Part shown: positions 44,269 to 56,449 of the stretch, one piece after another | Position numbering within the stretch: the stretch's first letter is position 1 | How the letters are laid out: each line of letters opens with the position of its first letter | DNA from: Thioalkalicoccus limnaeus | GTDB taxonomy: Bacteria; Pseudomonadota; Gammaproteobacteria; Chromatiales; Chromatiaceae | DNA length: 64,000 nt | NCBI RefSeq assembly: GCF_041197575.1 | Contig: NZ_JBDKXB010000006.1 | Span: 98,564-162,563 of the forward strand | Direction of reading: 5' to 3' | Position numbers and translations under genes: made by a program | Notes under the pieces: model-generated | The model's database searches: none | The model's input: the letters and a program-made list of their open reading frames with translations, nothing else | Told to the model about the DNA's origin: nothing

Positions 44269-45318
44269 TCAGGCGATCGTCACCTCCGGCGACAGATAGA
44301 CGTCCTGGATGGCGTTGAGGAGCCGCACCCCGTCCTCCATCGACTTCTGGAAGGCCTTGCGCCCCGAGATCAAGCCCATACCACCGGCCCGTTTGTTGAT
44401 CACCGCCGTGCGCACCGCCTGATGCAGGTCATCCTTCCCCGACGGGCCACCGGAGTTGATCATGCCGACGCGGCCCAGATAGCAGTTCGCCACCTGATAG
44501 CGTACCCAGTCGATGGGGTGGCTGCCGGAGAGCTCGGCGTAGACCCGCGGGTGGGTCTTGCCGAAACCGATCGCGGTATAGCCGCCGTCGCGCGTGGCCT
44601 GCTTCTGCTTCACGATGTCCGCCTCGACGGTCACCGCCAGGTGATTGGCCTGGCCGGTGAGGTCCGCCGCCTCGTGGTAATCGACCCCCTCGTGTTTGAA
44701 GGCCGAGTTGCGCAGGTAGGCCCAGAGCACGGTCACCATCCCCAACTCATGGGCGTGGGCAAAGGCTTCGCTGACCTCCTGGATCTGGCGCCGCGACTCG
44801 GCAGAGCCGAAATAGATGGTCGCCCCCACCGCCACCGCACCCATATCGAAGGCCTGATCGACCGACGCCCACAGAGTCTGGTCGTGGATCGTCGGGTAGG
44901 TCAGCATCTCGTTGTGGTTGAGTTTGACCAGAAAGGGAATCTTGTGCGCGTATCGGCGCCCCACCGAGCCTAGTACCCCGAGGGTGGAGGCCACCGCATT
45001 GCAGCCACCCTCGATCGCCAAGCGGACGATGTTCTCCGGATCGAAGTACAAAGGGTTGGGGGCAAAAGAGGCCCCGCCCGAGTGTTCTACCCCCTGATCC
45101 ACCGGCAGCAGCGACAGATAGCCGGTGCCGCCGAGGCGCCCGTGCCCGAGCAGCGTGGCGACACCGCGCAGCACGCCCGGCTTACGATCCGAATCCATCA
45201 TGACCCGCTCGACGAAGTCGGGGCCCGGCAGGTGCAACATGTCCTTGGGGATGCCTCGGCACTGGTGTCCCAACAGATCCTCGGCCTCATCTCCCAGCAA
45301 TGCGGCGATATCGGTCAT
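44269..45318 (-). CDS. Class I fructose-bisphosphate aldolase (FbaB/DhnA type)
   Basis: A 349-residue archaeal-type class I aldolase, MTDIAALLGDEAEDLLGHQC. LSLLPVDQGVEHSGGASFAPNP, PFLVKLNHNEMLTYP, GAVAVGATIYFGS, DIVKQKQAT and GLISGRKAFQKS are the family motifs. It splits or joins fructose-1,6-bisphosphate through a lysine Schiff base. GGAGGA five bases upstream fixes the ATG at 45318. It stands alone on the minus strand, divergent from the unknown 404-residue gene, and would link glycolysis and gluconeogenesis to the surrounding glycogen genes. Confidence 0.92.
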   Translation of the reverse strand: MTDIAALLGDEAEDLLGHQCRGIPKDMLHLPGPDFVERVMMDSDRKPGVLRGVATLLGHGRLGGTGYLSLLPVDQGVEHSGGASFAPNPLYFDPENIVRLAIEGGCNAVASTLGVLGSVGRRYAHKIPFLVKLNHNEMLTYPTIHDQTLWASVDQAFDMGAVAVGATIYFGSAESRRQIQEVSEAFAHAHELGMVTVLWAYLRNSAFKHEGVDYHEAADLTGQANHLAVTVEADIVKQKQATRDGGYTAIGFGKTHPRVYAELSGSHPIDWVRYQVANCYLGRVGMINSGGPSGKDDLHQAVRTAVINKRAGGMGLISGRKAFQKSMEDGVRLLNAIQDVYLSPEVTIA

Positions 45319-45530
45319 GGATTCCTCCGGCTGTTCTCGAGAACATTCGAGCTAGAATTGACCCTGGGGTCACGCGCCACACTCTGCGTCTCCAGCGAGG
45401 CAGTGTGCCGCGCGCGGGTGTCGGCCAGGATTGCCGATGATCACAGCGCCCCCAGGAGCTTCGAGGATCGGATGGTTCGAAGGTTCGATCCCCTACACCG
45501 AGACGCAGACGTGAGCAGCGAAACATCCAG

Positions 45531-46745
45531 ATGACGAAAGCTCATGACGAGTCGAGCACCCCGGTTTGGGAAGTCGTGCCCATCGGGGATTTTGCGCTCC
45601 CCTCCGACACCCAACTGAACCTGGCGAAAAAGAGATGGCACTCTTTGCGGAGCCTCTTCCAGTTGCCGCAAGGATCCGTGGAGACCCACGCCAAAGCGGA
45701 AGAGGACCTGCGCGCGCTGCCAACGGTGCGACTGGAGCAGCTCGTACCGCCAATCGACTGGTCCGAGCCCGCGACGGCGCTGGATCGGTTCCTGGCGCCC
45801 CGGCAAGAGACAGCCGGCCGCGAAACCGGACTCTATGTGCTGATCGGCCAGCCGCATATCGACCACGGTGCCATGCTGCGCGAGTGGGCTGGTCCACGGG
45901 CGGCAGCGGTCCACGAAGCGCCTGATCCCGCCGTGATCCTGTCGGAGAAAAGGGATGCCAGCAGACACTGGAAGGCTTCCGACGGCCCCTGGGTCATACC
46001 CGAGTTGGAACGCTGGTTCCTGCGCCACGCCCATGGCCTCTGGCTGGTGCGCGACCTGCTCGAACAGGCGGCCCGGGGCCAATGGGGCGCGGGGATCATC
46101 GGCTGTGACAGTTGGGCCTGGGCCTACCTCCAGCGCGTCTGGCCGATCCCCAATCCCACGGTCCTGGCGCTCCAAGCCTTCGACGGGCGATCCCTGGCCC
46201 GGTACCTCACGGCATCGCGTCTCGCCGGCCCGCGACCGTCCGTGCGCTTCTGCAACGCCCGTACCGGCGAACCCTTGACGTCCGGGGCCGACGACGGAGA
46301 GACCAGTCGCGAGTTGCGGCAACTGGCCGCTCATTGCCGCGGCAATCCAGCCATTGCCCGGGAGTATTGGCGCCGGCGCCTGCGCACAGAGCCGGAAACG
46401 GCGCACGCACGGGTTTCCGATGCCCCAGATCCCTCGCCGGATCCGAGTGCGGACGAGGATGTCGTCTGGCTCGCGTCGGGCATCGAGACCCCCGTGCTGC
46501 CGGTCGAAACCAGCGAAGATCTGATCTTCATCCTCCACACCCTACTGCTGCACAATGGCCTCCCAGCCACGACCCTGGCCGATCTGCTGCCGCCGCCGAG
46601 GACCCAGCTGATGTCGAATCTGCTGCGATTGCAAGCGATGGGACTGGTCGAGAGCCAGGACGACGTCTGGCGCGTCTCCGCCCTGGGCTATCCCGGCGTG
46701 CGGGAGTTCCTGAGGTCGCACGGCTACCTGGTCGACGCCTTTTGA
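45531..46745 (+). CDS. Unrecognised 404-residue protein with winged-helix-like C-terminus
   Basis: I cannot assign a known function. The N-terminal 90 residues are polar. Residues 100-240 look like the strands and helices of a P-loop ATPase: GLYVLIGQPHIDHGAMLREW where a Walker A would be, HAHGLWLVRDLLEQAARG, GAGIIGCDSWAWAYLQR. However, the glycine-rich GxxxxGK[TS] is absent, so nucleotide binding is unlikely. Residues 330-404 (LIFILHTLLLHNGLPATTLAD, LMSNLLRLQAMGLVESQDDVWRVS) resemble a winged helix. The mscS gene begins immediately after its stop, so a joint role with the channel is plausible. Confidence 0.7.
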   Translation: MTKAHDESSTPVWEVVPIGDFALPSDTQLNLAKKRWHSLRSLFQLPQGSVETHAKAEEDLRALPTVRLEQLVPPIDWSEPATALDRFLAPRQETAGRETGLYVLIGQPHIDHGAMLREWAGPRAAAVHEAPDPAVILSEKRDASRHWKASDGPWVIPELERWFLRHAHGLWLVRDLLEQAARGQWGAGIIGCDSWAWAYLQRVWPIPNPTVLALQAFDGRSLARYLTASRLAGPRPSVRFCNARTGEPLTSGADDGETSRELRQLAAHCRGNPAIAREYWRRRLRTEPETAHARVSDAPDPSPDPSADEDVVWLASGIETPVLPVETSEDLIFILHTLLLHNGLPATTLADLLPPPRTQLMSNLLRLQAMGLVESQDDVWRVSALGYPGVREFLRSHGYLVDAF

Positions 46746-46763
46746 ATGCAGCGAGGCAACAGC

Positions 46764-47580
46764 ATGGATACCGGCGTGGAGCTCTCCAACCTCTTCAACC
46801 AAATGGACACCTCCGCGTGGCTCGAGATCGCCGTCGTCGTCGTGCTGGCACTGATCCTGATCGTCGCCTCGCAAAAGGCCCTATCCTGGATCGCGAACCG
46901 GCTGCACGACCGCCCAAGGTTCCCTGCTCTTCGCGTCGATACCGCTGACGCGCCTGCTGATCCTGATGGCAGCCGCCATCTGGATCGTGCCGATCTTGAT
47001 CGAGCCTTCGCTGCGGAACATGGTCGCGCTACTGGGCGCGGTGGGCATCGCCGTCGGGTTCGCCCTGAAGGATTACGTCAGCAGCCTGATCGCGGGCCTG
47101 GTCTCGGCCTTCGAACTGCCCTACCGACCGGGCGACTGGATCGAGGTCGACGGCGTCTATGGCGAGGTCAAACACGTTGGAACGCGCACGATCAAGCTCG
47201 TGACCCCGGACGACAACTCGGTCAGCATCCCGCATCTGAAGCTCTGGAACCAAGCCATCCACAATGCGAACAATGGTGGTCCCAGCCTGCAGTGCGTGGC
47301 CCATTTCTACCTGCGACCCGATCACGATCCCCATGCGGTCTCCCAGACGCTTAGCGACGTGGCCTTGACCAGCCCGTTCCTCGAGATCGACAAGCCGATC
47401 CTGGTCATCGCGCAAGAGCGTCCGTTCGGGACGCACTACCGCGTCAAGGCCTATCCGATCGATCCGCGGCAGCAGTTTCGCTTCGTCTCCGATCTGACGC
47501 TGCGCGGCAAGGCCGCCCTGCGGCGATTGGGCGCCGCGGCGGCCATGGCGCCGCTATCGGTCGATCAGGCGACCTCCTGA
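46764..47580 (+). pseudogene. MscS mechanosensitive channel gene with a frameshift
   Basis: The N-terminal frame from 46764 reads MDTGVELSNLFNQMDTSAWL, then a membrane span (EIAVVVVLALILIVASQKAL), up to ANRLHDR near 46915. From about there the next frame continues the channel as GSLLFASIPLTRLLILMAAAI, then TM3 GAVGIAVGFALKDYVSSLIAG and the beta domain RPGDWIEVDGVYGEVKHVG to 47580. The join needs a net change of one base (one extra or two missing) around 46905-46930. Either the gene is broken, the sequence has an error, or the downstream frame is made separately from a weak internal start. CGAGG precedes the first ATG. Confidence 0.85.
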
Positions 47581-47812
47581 GCCGGACACCTGGCTAACCT
47601 CGGCGGAACACCCAGTTGAAACGACCTCGCACCAGAGCCGAAACCCTCGAACCCGGCCCACAGGCGACGCTGGAGCATCGACGGCGGCCACTTCTGGCCG
47701 GGCCACCTTTGCGCGACACTATGGCCACCTCGGACGACCGGCCGCGATGCTCCCCCGCGCGCCCAACCGGCCCACGAACGGCAACCCTTCGGGTGCTTCC
47801 AGGAGACGACAG

Positions 47813-49630
47813 GTGACCGTCGAAATCGCGCTGGTCTTCACCATCATCGCCGCAGCCCTCTACCTTTTCGCCAGCGAGAAGCTGCCGCTGGACATCACCG
47901 CGATCCTGATCCTGATCACGCTGATCGCGATTCCATTGCTGTTCCACTCCCCTTGGCTGCTGGAGCGCGGCATCGATCTTCAGGCCGCCTTCCCCACGGT
48001 CAGCGAGGGTCTCTCTGGGCTTTCGAGCCCAGCCACGGTCACCGTACTCGCAATGTTCATTCTGTCGGCCGGCATCCAACGCTCAGGCGTGATTCATGTC
48101 CTCGGCCAACGGCTGTTTCCGATGGTCGGGACGTCCGAACTGCGCATGATCCTGATCATCGCGGCACTATTGGGACTGATCTCCGGATTCATCAACAACA
48201 CCGCGGCGGTCGCGGTGGCCATCCCGCTGATCCTGGACATGGCACGGCGGTTGAAGATGCAGGCCTCGCGGCTGCTGATGCCGGTCAGTTTCTTCGGCAT
48301 GCTCGGGGGCACCCTGACCCTGATCGGTACCTCGACGAACATCCTGGCCTCGTCGATCCTCGCGGAGACCGAGGACTTCGGACGTCAGATCGGCATGTTC
48401 GAGTTCACGCACCTCGGCCTGATCGTGCTGGGTGTGGGCCTGATCTACTTCGTGACCGTCGGTCGCTGGCTGATGCCGAAAAAGGACCTGATCCGGCTGG
48501 GCGGTGACGAGGACCGCTTCATCATCGAACTGGGCATTTCGGCCGGCAGCCCACTGGTTGACCAGACCCTGGACGAGACCGGGTTCGCATCCAATGCCTC
48601 CGTCGAGGTGCTGAAGCTCATCCGTGGCGACACCGTCCACATCAAGCGCGCCAAGGAGATCCGCATCCGTCCGGACGATATCATCCAGGTCCACGCCGAA
48701 CTGCGACAGGTGATGGACCTGATCCGCTCGGACAAGGTCCAGGTCCTCTCGGTATCGGGCGAATCCAGCCGGGTTCGCGGCGATGGCAAACTCGTTCGCG
48801 TGCTGCTCCGCAATCCCCGTTTGTTCGACGGCAAAGAGGTCCGTGCCGCGAAATTCTGGGATCGCTATCAGGCGCGGCTGATCGGCCTGGAAAAGGAGAC
48901 CCTGGCGAAACGCCGCGTTGCCGACGAGCCGCTCGAGGTCGGTGGGACCGCGCTGCTGGAGATCTCGCGCACGGCGCTGGCCCGTCTGCGCGGAACCGAG
49001 GATCTGTTCATACTGGAAGAGAGCCAGGACGAGGTCGACCGCCGCCGCATGTGGCTCGCCGGCGGCATCCTCGCCGCCGTCGTGCTCGGCGCCGCGTTGA
49101 CGCCACTGCCGATCGTGATCACGTCATTGCTCGGCGTGGTCGCGATGGTCGCGACGAATTGTGTCGACAAGAAGGACATGTACAGCGCGGTCTCTTGGCC
49201 GGTGATCTTCCTGCTCGCCGGCGTGATTCCATTGGGCATCGCGATGACCAAATCGGGCGGGGCCGATCTGCTTGCCGGACTCTTGGCCAACCACGCCGAC
49301 ACCTGGCATCCGATCCTGGTGTTGATGGCGCTGTATCTGGTCACCACGCTGCTCACCGAACTGGTCAGCAACAACGCCTCCGTGGTGATCCTGGTACCCG
49401 TGGCGATCGCGCTGGGAAACATCCTGCAGATCGACATCTTCGCACTGGTGCTGGCGGTGATGTTCGCGGCCTCGACCAGCTTCCTGTCGCCGATCGGCTA
49501 CCAAACCAATACCATGATCTACGGCACCGGCCTGTACCGTTTCACCGATTTCGCGAAGGTCGGGGCCCCCCTCAATCTGCTCCTGATGGTCGTGACCAGC
49601 CTCGGCATCTGGTGGCTGTGGCTGCTGTGA
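47813..49630 (+). CDS. SLC13/DASS-family permease with two TrkA-C domains
   Basis: A 605-residue membrane protein. Two repeats of the transporter fold carry the signature loops GFINNTAAVAVAIPLILD and LVSNNASVVILVPVAIAL, and GTLTLIGTSTNILASSIL is the cation-binding region. Between them lie two cytoplasmic TrkA-C (RCK-C) modules (residues about 230-430: IELGISAGSPLVDQTLDE, IRIRPDDIIQVHAE, then a second copy). The start is a GTG at 47813 with AGGAGA six bases upstream. Relatives move divalent anions such as sulfate or dicarboxylates; the substrate here is not shown. Confidence 0.88.
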   Translation: MTVEIALVFTIIAAALYLFASEKLPLDITAILILITLIAIPLLFHSPWLLERGIDLQAAFPTVSEGLSGLSSPATVTVLAMFILSAGIQRSGVIHVLGQRLFPMVGTSELRMILIIAALLGLISGFINNTAAVAVAIPLILDMARRLKMQASRLLMPVSFFGMLGGTLTLIGTSTNILASSILAETEDFGRQIGMFEFTHLGLIVLGVGLIYFVTVGRWLMPKKDLIRLGGDEDRFIIELGISAGSPLVDQTLDETGFASNASVEVLKLIRGDTVHIKRAKEIRIRPDDIIQVHAELRQVMDLIRSDKVQVLSVSGESSRVRGDGKLVRVLLRNPRLFDGKEVRAAKFWDRYQARLIGLEKETLAKRRVADEPLEVGGTALLEISRTALARLRGTEDLFILEESQDEVDRRRMWLAGGILAAVVLGAALTPLPIVITSLLGVVAMVATNCVDKKDMYSAVSWPVIFLLAGVIPLGIAMTKSGGADLLAGLLANHADTWHPILVLMALYLVTTLLTELVSNNASVVILVPVAIALGNILQIDIFALVLAVMFAASTSFLSPIGYQTNTMIYGTGLYRFTDFAKVGAPLNLLLMVVTSLGIWWLWLL

Positions 49631-49667
49631 TCTGCCGCCACGGCGTGCGACGACGCAGGGGGTTCGG

Positions 49668-51533
49668 TTGAAGGTCTCCGAGAGACCACCGCTCCGACGA
49701 GGCGGCTATCTGCCGATCGAGGATCACGGCCTGATCGGGGACGGTGCCACGGCGGCGCTGGTCGGCCGCGATGGCGCGATCTCCTGGCTCTGCGTCCCCC
49801 GTTTCGATTCGGAACCCCTCTTCTGCGGATTGCTAGACCGAACGCATGGCGGCACCTTTTCCGTGACGGCGGAGCCCTTGACCGGCGCATCCCAGCGTTA
49901 CGAGCCGGACACCGGCGTGCTCGTGACCGAGATGTGCGGTCCCGACGGCCGCCTCCGAATCACCGATGCACTGACCCTGCGCGCCGGTGCAGACCTGTCC
50001 GAGGATACCGCGGCGGCGCGGGGAGAACTCCTGAGGACGATCGAAGTGCTCCAGGGCCGCATCCAGATACGCATCCGCCTCGAGCCATGGGGCGGCGCCC
50101 ACGCCTATCCACATGCGGGCGGCCTGGCGTTGCGGCCGCACCGGCACCCCGAGCTTGAACTGCATCTCGCCTCCTCGCTGTCGCTGAACAGCCTGGACAG
50201 CACGCATTCGCTCGCGGCGGGAACCCGGCACCATCTGGTCCTGGCCTGGGGATCGGCAGGCCACCGCTTTCACCCGAAGCCGCCCGACGAGATCCTTGCG
50301 GACACGATCGCGGCCTGGCGAAGCTGGATGCGCCACTACCACTACGCGGGCCCGCAAGAACCCCTGGTGCGTCGGGCCGCGATCACGCTCAAGCTGATGG
50401 ACCACACCGCGACCGGCGCCATCATCGCCGCGCCGACCTCCTCGTTACCGGAGGCAATCGGCGGACCTCGTAACTGGGACTACCGATACGCCTGGATTCG
50501 CGACGCGGCCTTCTCTGTCTACGCGCTGGGGCGCATCGGGATGGGACACGAGGCCGCGGGGTTCTTGGGCTGGGTGCTCGACGCGGTCGACCGTGCCGGC
50601 CGACCGCTCGTGCTCTATGATGTCGATGGGCAACCGCCGCCACCGGAACGGCTGGACAGCGGCTTGGAGGGGTACCGAGGTTCGGCCCCGGTGCGTTGGG
50701 GTAACGCGGCGGCCGACCAGCGACAGCACGACGTGTTCGGCGAAATCCTGGACTGCGCGTATCGCTGGATCCGCTGGGGCGGCACGCTCGACGCCGCGCT
50801 ATGGGACCGTCTCCGGCGGCTCGTGGAGGCAGCGGCGACCGACTGGCGGATCCCCGACCACGGAATCTGGGAGGTGCGCACCCCGGGTCGGCCGTTCACC
50901 TATTCCGCGGCCCTTTGCGCAGTGGCGCTGGATCGCGGCGCGCGGATGGCCCAAGACGCGGGACAGGAAGGAGACATGGAGCGCTGGCGGACGGAGGCCG
51001 AGGGCATTCGCACAGCCATCCTGGAACAGGCTTGGGATCCGCGTCTGCAATCGCTGACCGAGCATCTCGGAGGAGGCGGGATCGACGCCAGCCTGCTGGC
51101 GCTGCCGCTGCGCGGCGTCATTCCAGCGGACCACCCAAAGATGGTGGCGACCACGCAGGCCGTGACGCGCCGGCTCGGTGCCGGGAACGGGCTCTTGTAC
51201 CGCTATCTCCCCGACGAATCGCCGGACGGTCTGCCCGGACACGAGGGTGCTTTTCTATTGTGCAGCTTCTGGCTGGCGGACAACCTCCTCGGCCAGGGCC
51301 GACTGGACGCGGCGATGGAACTCTTCGATGCCTTGTGCGCACGGGCCAATCCGCTGGGCCTGCTGTCGGAACAGATCGACCCAGCGACCGGCGCCTTCCT
51401 CGGAAACTTTCCCCAAGCCTTCAGCCACATGGGCCTGATCTCCACCGGCGTGAACTTGGGGCGCGCCCTGCAGACCCCATCGCACATGGGGCGTGGCGAT
51501 ACCCCGCATACCTCCGGAGAACCCTCTTCCTAA
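49668..51533 (+). CDS. GH15-family glucan hydrolase (glucoamylase/trehalase-like)
   Basis: A 621-residue protein with the two-part GH15 build: an N-terminal beta domain (YLPIEDHGLIGDGATAALVG, ISWLCVPRFDSEPLFC) and an (alpha/alpha)6 barrel. Barrel motifs include GGPRNWDYRYAWIRDAAFS, SAPVRWGNAAADQRQHDVFGE and HEGAFLLCSFWLADNL. Members release glucose from alpha-glucan ends or cut trehalose. The start is a TTG at 49668 with AGGGGG six bases upstream; no better start exists. It is directly upstream of glgX-treY-treZ, so action on glycogen, maltodextrin or trehalose is likely. Confidence 0.88.
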   Translation: MKVSERPPLRRGGYLPIEDHGLIGDGATAALVGRDGAISWLCVPRFDSEPLFCGLLDRTHGGTFSVTAEPLTGASQRYEPDTGVLVTEMCGPDGRLRITDALTLRAGADLSEDTAAARGELLRTIEVLQGRIQIRIRLEPWGGAHAYPHAGGLALRPHRHPELELHLASSLSLNSLDSTHSLAAGTRHHLVLAWGSAGHRFHPKPPDEILADTIAAWRSWMRHYHYAGPQEPLVRRAAITLKLMDHTATGAIIAAPTSSLPEAIGGPRNWDYRYAWIRDAAFSVYALGRIGMGHEAAGFLGWVLDAVDRAGRPLVLYDVDGQPPPPERLDSGLEGYRGSAPVRWGNAAADQRQHDVFGEILDCAYRWIRWGGTLDAALWDRLRRLVEAAATDWRIPDHGIWEVRTPGRPFTYSAALCAVALDRGARMAQDAGQEGDMERWRTEAEGIRTAILEQAWDPRLQSLTEHLGGGGIDASLLALPLRGVIPADHPKMVATTQAVTRRLGAGNGLLYRYLPDESPDGLPGHEGAFLLCSFWLADNLLGQGRLDAAMELFDALCARANPLGLLSEQIDPATGAFLGNFPQAFSHMGLISTGVNLGRALQTPSHMGRGDTPHTSGEPSS

Positions 51534-51682
51534 TCACCCGCCTCCGGCTCCGCGACCTATACTGAGGGAGCCCCCGGCCGTCGCCGCGGTATCCCTGCGG
51601 CCAAGACCGACGCCAGGACGGCCACCGAGATTCTTTCGCGGTGACACCAAGGGACAGGCACCACCCGATCCCAGGAGCCCGT

Positions 51683-53792
<2,110 letters not shown>

Positions 53793-53803
<11 letters not shown>

Positions 53804-56447
53804 ACCCATCGCGACCTACCGCCTGCAACTTGATCGGGGCTGCACGCTCGACGACGCCGTCGGCCTGGTGCCCTATCTCGCCGCGCTGGGCATCAGCCAC
53901 GTCTACCTCTCACCCTTCCTTCAGGCGGTCCCGGGCAGCCCCCACGGCTACGATGTGGTCGACCCCTGCCGCGTGAATCGGGAACTGGGTGGAGAAGGGG
54001 CCCGCCAACGGCTATGCGCGGCGCTCGCGAGGGCCGGCATGGGGCAGGTACTGGACATCGTCCCCAATCACATGGCCATTGCCGGCGCTGACAACCCCTG
54101 GTGGTGGGACGTCCTCGAGAACGGGCCGTCGAGCCGTTACGCACCCTGGTTCGACGTCGACTGGGAATCGTCCGAGGAGCGCTGGCCCAACAAGGTCCTG
54201 TTGCCGGTGCTGGGCGATCACTACGGCCGGGTACTCGAAGCCGGCGAGCTGCAGATCCGGTTTCGGGATGGCCGCTTCAGGTTGCACTATCGCGAACACT
54301 GTTTCCCGATCGACCCCTCCTCGCTCGATACCTTGCTGCAGCGGGTCTATCGTCGCAGCCGCGTCGAACTGCTGGGTTTTCTCGCCGAGTCCTGCGCCCG
54401 CCTGCCGCGCCCTCTGCTCACCGCCCGCGACCCGGCGGAGCGCCGTCAACGCGACCAGGAGGTGATACGCAGCCTATTGGATGAAATCTGCCACGAGGAC
54501 GCCGCGGCCCTCGCGGCGGTCGAGGTCGAGTTGGACTGCATCAACACGAGCCCCGACGCCTTGGACCTCCTGATCGGCAGACAGAATTACCGCCTGGCCT
54601 GGTGGAGAACCGCGGCCCAGGATCTTGGCTATCGCCGGTTCTTCGATATCAACGACCTGGCCGGATTGCGCGTTGAAGAGCGCGAGGTGTTCGAGGCCAT
54701 TCACGCCCTGCCGATCCGCTGGGTGCAGGAGGGCTCGGTGCAGGGTCTGCGGGTCGATCACCCCGACGGGCTGCGGGATCCAGGCCAGTATTTTCGGCGC
54801 CTGCGCGAGGCGTGCCCGAACGCCTGGATCCTGGCCGAGAAGATCCTCGAGCCCGGTGAACGACTGCGCGACGACTGGCCGATCGCGGGCACCACCGGCT
54901 ATGACTTCCTGAACCGCGTGCAGGGCCTCTTCGTCGACCCGTCCGGCGAATCCCCCTTGACCGAACTCTACGAGGAGATCACCGGTCACGCGGCGGACTT
55001 TGCCGGCACCGTTGACCTCGGCAAGCGCCAGGTGCTGCGGGAGCTTCTCGGCAGCGAAGTCCAACGCCTGACATCCTTGTTCATCACGATCTGCGAACGA
55101 CATCGCCGGCATCGCGACTACACGCGCGAGCAACTCCATGAGGCGCTTCTCGAGGTTGCCACCTGCTTTCCCGTCTACCGAACCTACGTGACACAGGGTG
55201 CCGACCCCACCGAGACCGATATCCGCTCTGTCCAGGCGGCCATCGACCGGGCTCGCGCCCAGGCGCCACACCTGGATCAGGAGCTCCTCGATTTTCTGCG
55301 CGCACTGCTCCTGCTGCATATCGACGGTGATCTAGAGGCCGAGCTCGCGTTGCGCTTTCAGCAACTGACGGGGCCGGCGATGGCCAAGGGCGTCGAAGAC
55401 ACCGCCTTCTACCGATTCCATCGCCTGGTGGCCCTGAACGAGGTCGGCGGAGACCCCAAGCGCTTCGGACTGTCCGTTGCGGATTTTCACGAAGCCTGTC
55501 GAGTCGCCCTGATGCGACACCCGAGCGCGATGCTCGCGAGCTCCACGCACGACACCAAGCGCAGCGAGGACGTCCGGGCGCGCCTGCTCCTGTTGTCGGA
55601 GATCCCGCAGGTCTGGACCACGACCGTGCGTGAATGGATGCGGCGTCACGCTCGCCACCGGTCGAGCGAGGGGCCGGACCCGGCAACCGAGTACCTGCTC
55701 TATCAGACCCTGGTCGGCGCCTGGCCGATCGACAGCGAACGCGTGACCACCTACCTCGAGAAGGCGATCCGCGAGGCCAAGGTTCACACGAGCTGGACGC
55801 AACCCGATCCCGCGTACGAACAAGCGGTTTTGGACTTCGCACTCGGCCTGCTCGGCAACCGCGACTTTCGGCAGGCGATCGATGCCTTCGTAACTCCGCT
55901 GGTTCATCCGGGTCGCGTCAACAGCCTTGCGCAGACCCTGATCAAGTGCACCGCTCCCGGCGTGCCGGATCTCTACCAGGGGACCGAGCTCTGGGATCTG
56001 AGCCTGGTCGATCCGGACAACCGCAGGCCGGTGGACTTCGAACAGCGCCACCACCTCCTCGCCGAGCTGGACACCCTCTCGCCAACCGAGATCCTCGCTC
56101 GGAGCGATGACGGGCTGCCCAAGCTGTGGATCATCCGCGAGGCCCTGGCCCTGCGCCGTCGCCGACCGGAGATGTTCGGTCCGAACGGCGCCTATCAGCC
56201 GCTCGCCGCCGCCGGGGCGAAGGCCGAGCACGCGGTCGCCTACCTGCGCGGGGCGGGTGTCCTGATTCTGGTCCCCCGCCTGGTGATCGGTCTCGGCGAC
56301 GACTGGCAGGACACCCGGTTGCCGCTGCCGCCGGGACGCTGGCAGAATCGTTTCACCGGTGCGCTACTGAACGGTGGAAGCACACCGGTGGCCGACCTGC
56401 TCGCGCCCTTCCCGGTCGCGCTGCTCGAACAGATGGAGGAGGCCTGA
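53793..56447 (+). CDS. treY: Maltooligosyltrehalose synthase TreY
   Basis: An 884-residue GH13 enzyme that turns the reducing-end bond of a maltodextrin into an alpha,alpha-1,1 linkage. PIATYRLQLDRGCTLDDAVG opens it; GLVPYLAALGISHVYLSPFL, VLDIVPNHMAI, LRVDHPDGLRDPGQYF, WILAEKILEPGERL and STHDTKRSEDVRARLL are TreY signatures. The start is a GTG at 53793, inside the glgX end; an open frame upstream of it is within glgX. Length is in the higher range but normal. treZ starts two bases after the stop. Confidence 0.95.
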
Positions 56448-56449
56448 CC

